DNA of 42,040 nucleotides, taken from the NCBI GenBank assembly GCA_036374175.1, contig DASUUH010000077.1, positions 1-42,040 on the forward strand, in the 5' to 3' direction. Made by a program: the position numbers and the translations under genes. The first letter of the stretch is position 1. Each line of letters begins with the position of its first letter. Source of the DNA: JASLBX01 sp036374175 (GTDB taxonomy: Bacteria > Actinomycetota > Actinomycetes > Jiangellales > Jiangellaceae). Shown piece by piece: positions 41,986-42,040 of the stretch. Under the pieces are notes generated by a model. It saw only the letters and a list, made by a program, of their open reading frames with translations. It did not search any database and was not told the origin of the DNA.

Positions 41986-42026
41986 TGTCCCGGGACACTG
42001 TTGACAGGTGTCTCGGGACATTGTTG
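41986..42026. repeat. tandem palindromic motif just after the tRNA gene
   Basis: TGTCCCGGGACA (41986-41997, perfect palindrome) and TGTCTCGGGACA (42009-42020, one mismatch) are each followed by CTGTTG or TTGTTG, giving a direct repeat of about 12 nt spaced 23 nt apart. Such motifs occur near the ends of some actinobacterial IS481/IS3-like elements, from memory. The window ends 14 nt later, so the element itself is not seen. Confidence 0.45.
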
Positions 42027-42040
42027 CATTCGGGGTCGGT

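Noticed and set aside
1..42040. CRISPR arrays, rRNA genes, complete insertion sequences or prophage genes
   Set aside because: No regular spaced repeats, no rRNA-like sequence and no transposase, integrase or phage structural gene could be found by reading both strands.

Overview
The window is high-GC DNA with frequent GTG starts and tightly packed, often 4-nt-overlapping genes. It carries families typical of Actinomycetota: a three-membrane-segment QcrA, STAND/LuxR ATPases, a SigE-family ECF sigma factor, a GTP-dependent PEP carboxykinase, an NhaA-DsbA fusion and a class I xylose isomerase with a ROK regulator. I read it as the chromosome of a free-living, probably soil or plant-associated, facultatively respiratory actinomycete. 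The genus cannot be fixed from the sequence alone.

Layout. 1-4290: a secreted protein of unknown function, then on the minus strand a large LuxR-type ATPase regulator and an aldo/keto reductase. 4445-14991: the most distinctive part, a run of plus-strand genes encoding a Rieske/cytochrome b pair (qcrA, qcrB), a membrane J-domain protein, a secreted YVTN beta-propeller with a His/Asp-rich tail, a hemerythrin-like protein, a His-rich multipass membrane protein, a membrane-anchored copper nitrite reductase (NirK type) with an extra N-terminal cupredoxin domain, a YwiC-like membrane protein, a 49-residue membrane peptide, a Crp/Fnr regulator without FNR cysteines, and an AlkC-type DNA glycosylase. 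Together these look like a nitrite-reduction / nitric-oxide-handling module: quinol oxidation by QcrAB, nitrite reduction by NirK outside the membrane, NO or O2 handling by the hemerythrin, and control by the Crp/Fnr protein. The grouping is inference; the individual families are well supported.

15013-24625: a DUF302 protein behind a CsoR/CstR-like palindrome, a large secreted LVIVD/PA-domain protein, the NhaA-DsbA fusion, a PhzF-family protein, and a STAND ATPase followed by a SAM methyltransferase. 24642-30051: a xylose locus with xylB and xylA (minus) divergent from a ROK regulator and a second FGGY kinase (plus). 30067-36526: VOC and YbaK-like proteins, an HD-GYP/LuxR regulator, an MFS transporter, and an extradiol-dioxygenase/oxidoreductase operon divergent from a marR gene, with three inverted repeats covering the shared promoter region. 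36668-38646: an ECF sigma factor overlapping a membrane protein that is probably its anti-sigma partner. 38718-41799: pckG behind a perfect CRP/GlxR-type site, an Lrp/AsnC regulator and a divergent rhodanese. 41905-41977: tRNA-Arg(ACG), followed within 10 nt by a repeated palindromic motif cut off by the window edge.

Convergent gene pairs are commonly separated by strong inverted repeats (17764-17797, 24642-24710, 33901-33987, 38665-38698). Two of these are long and may be members of dispersed repeat families. No CRISPR array, rRNA, complete insertion sequence or prophage was seen.
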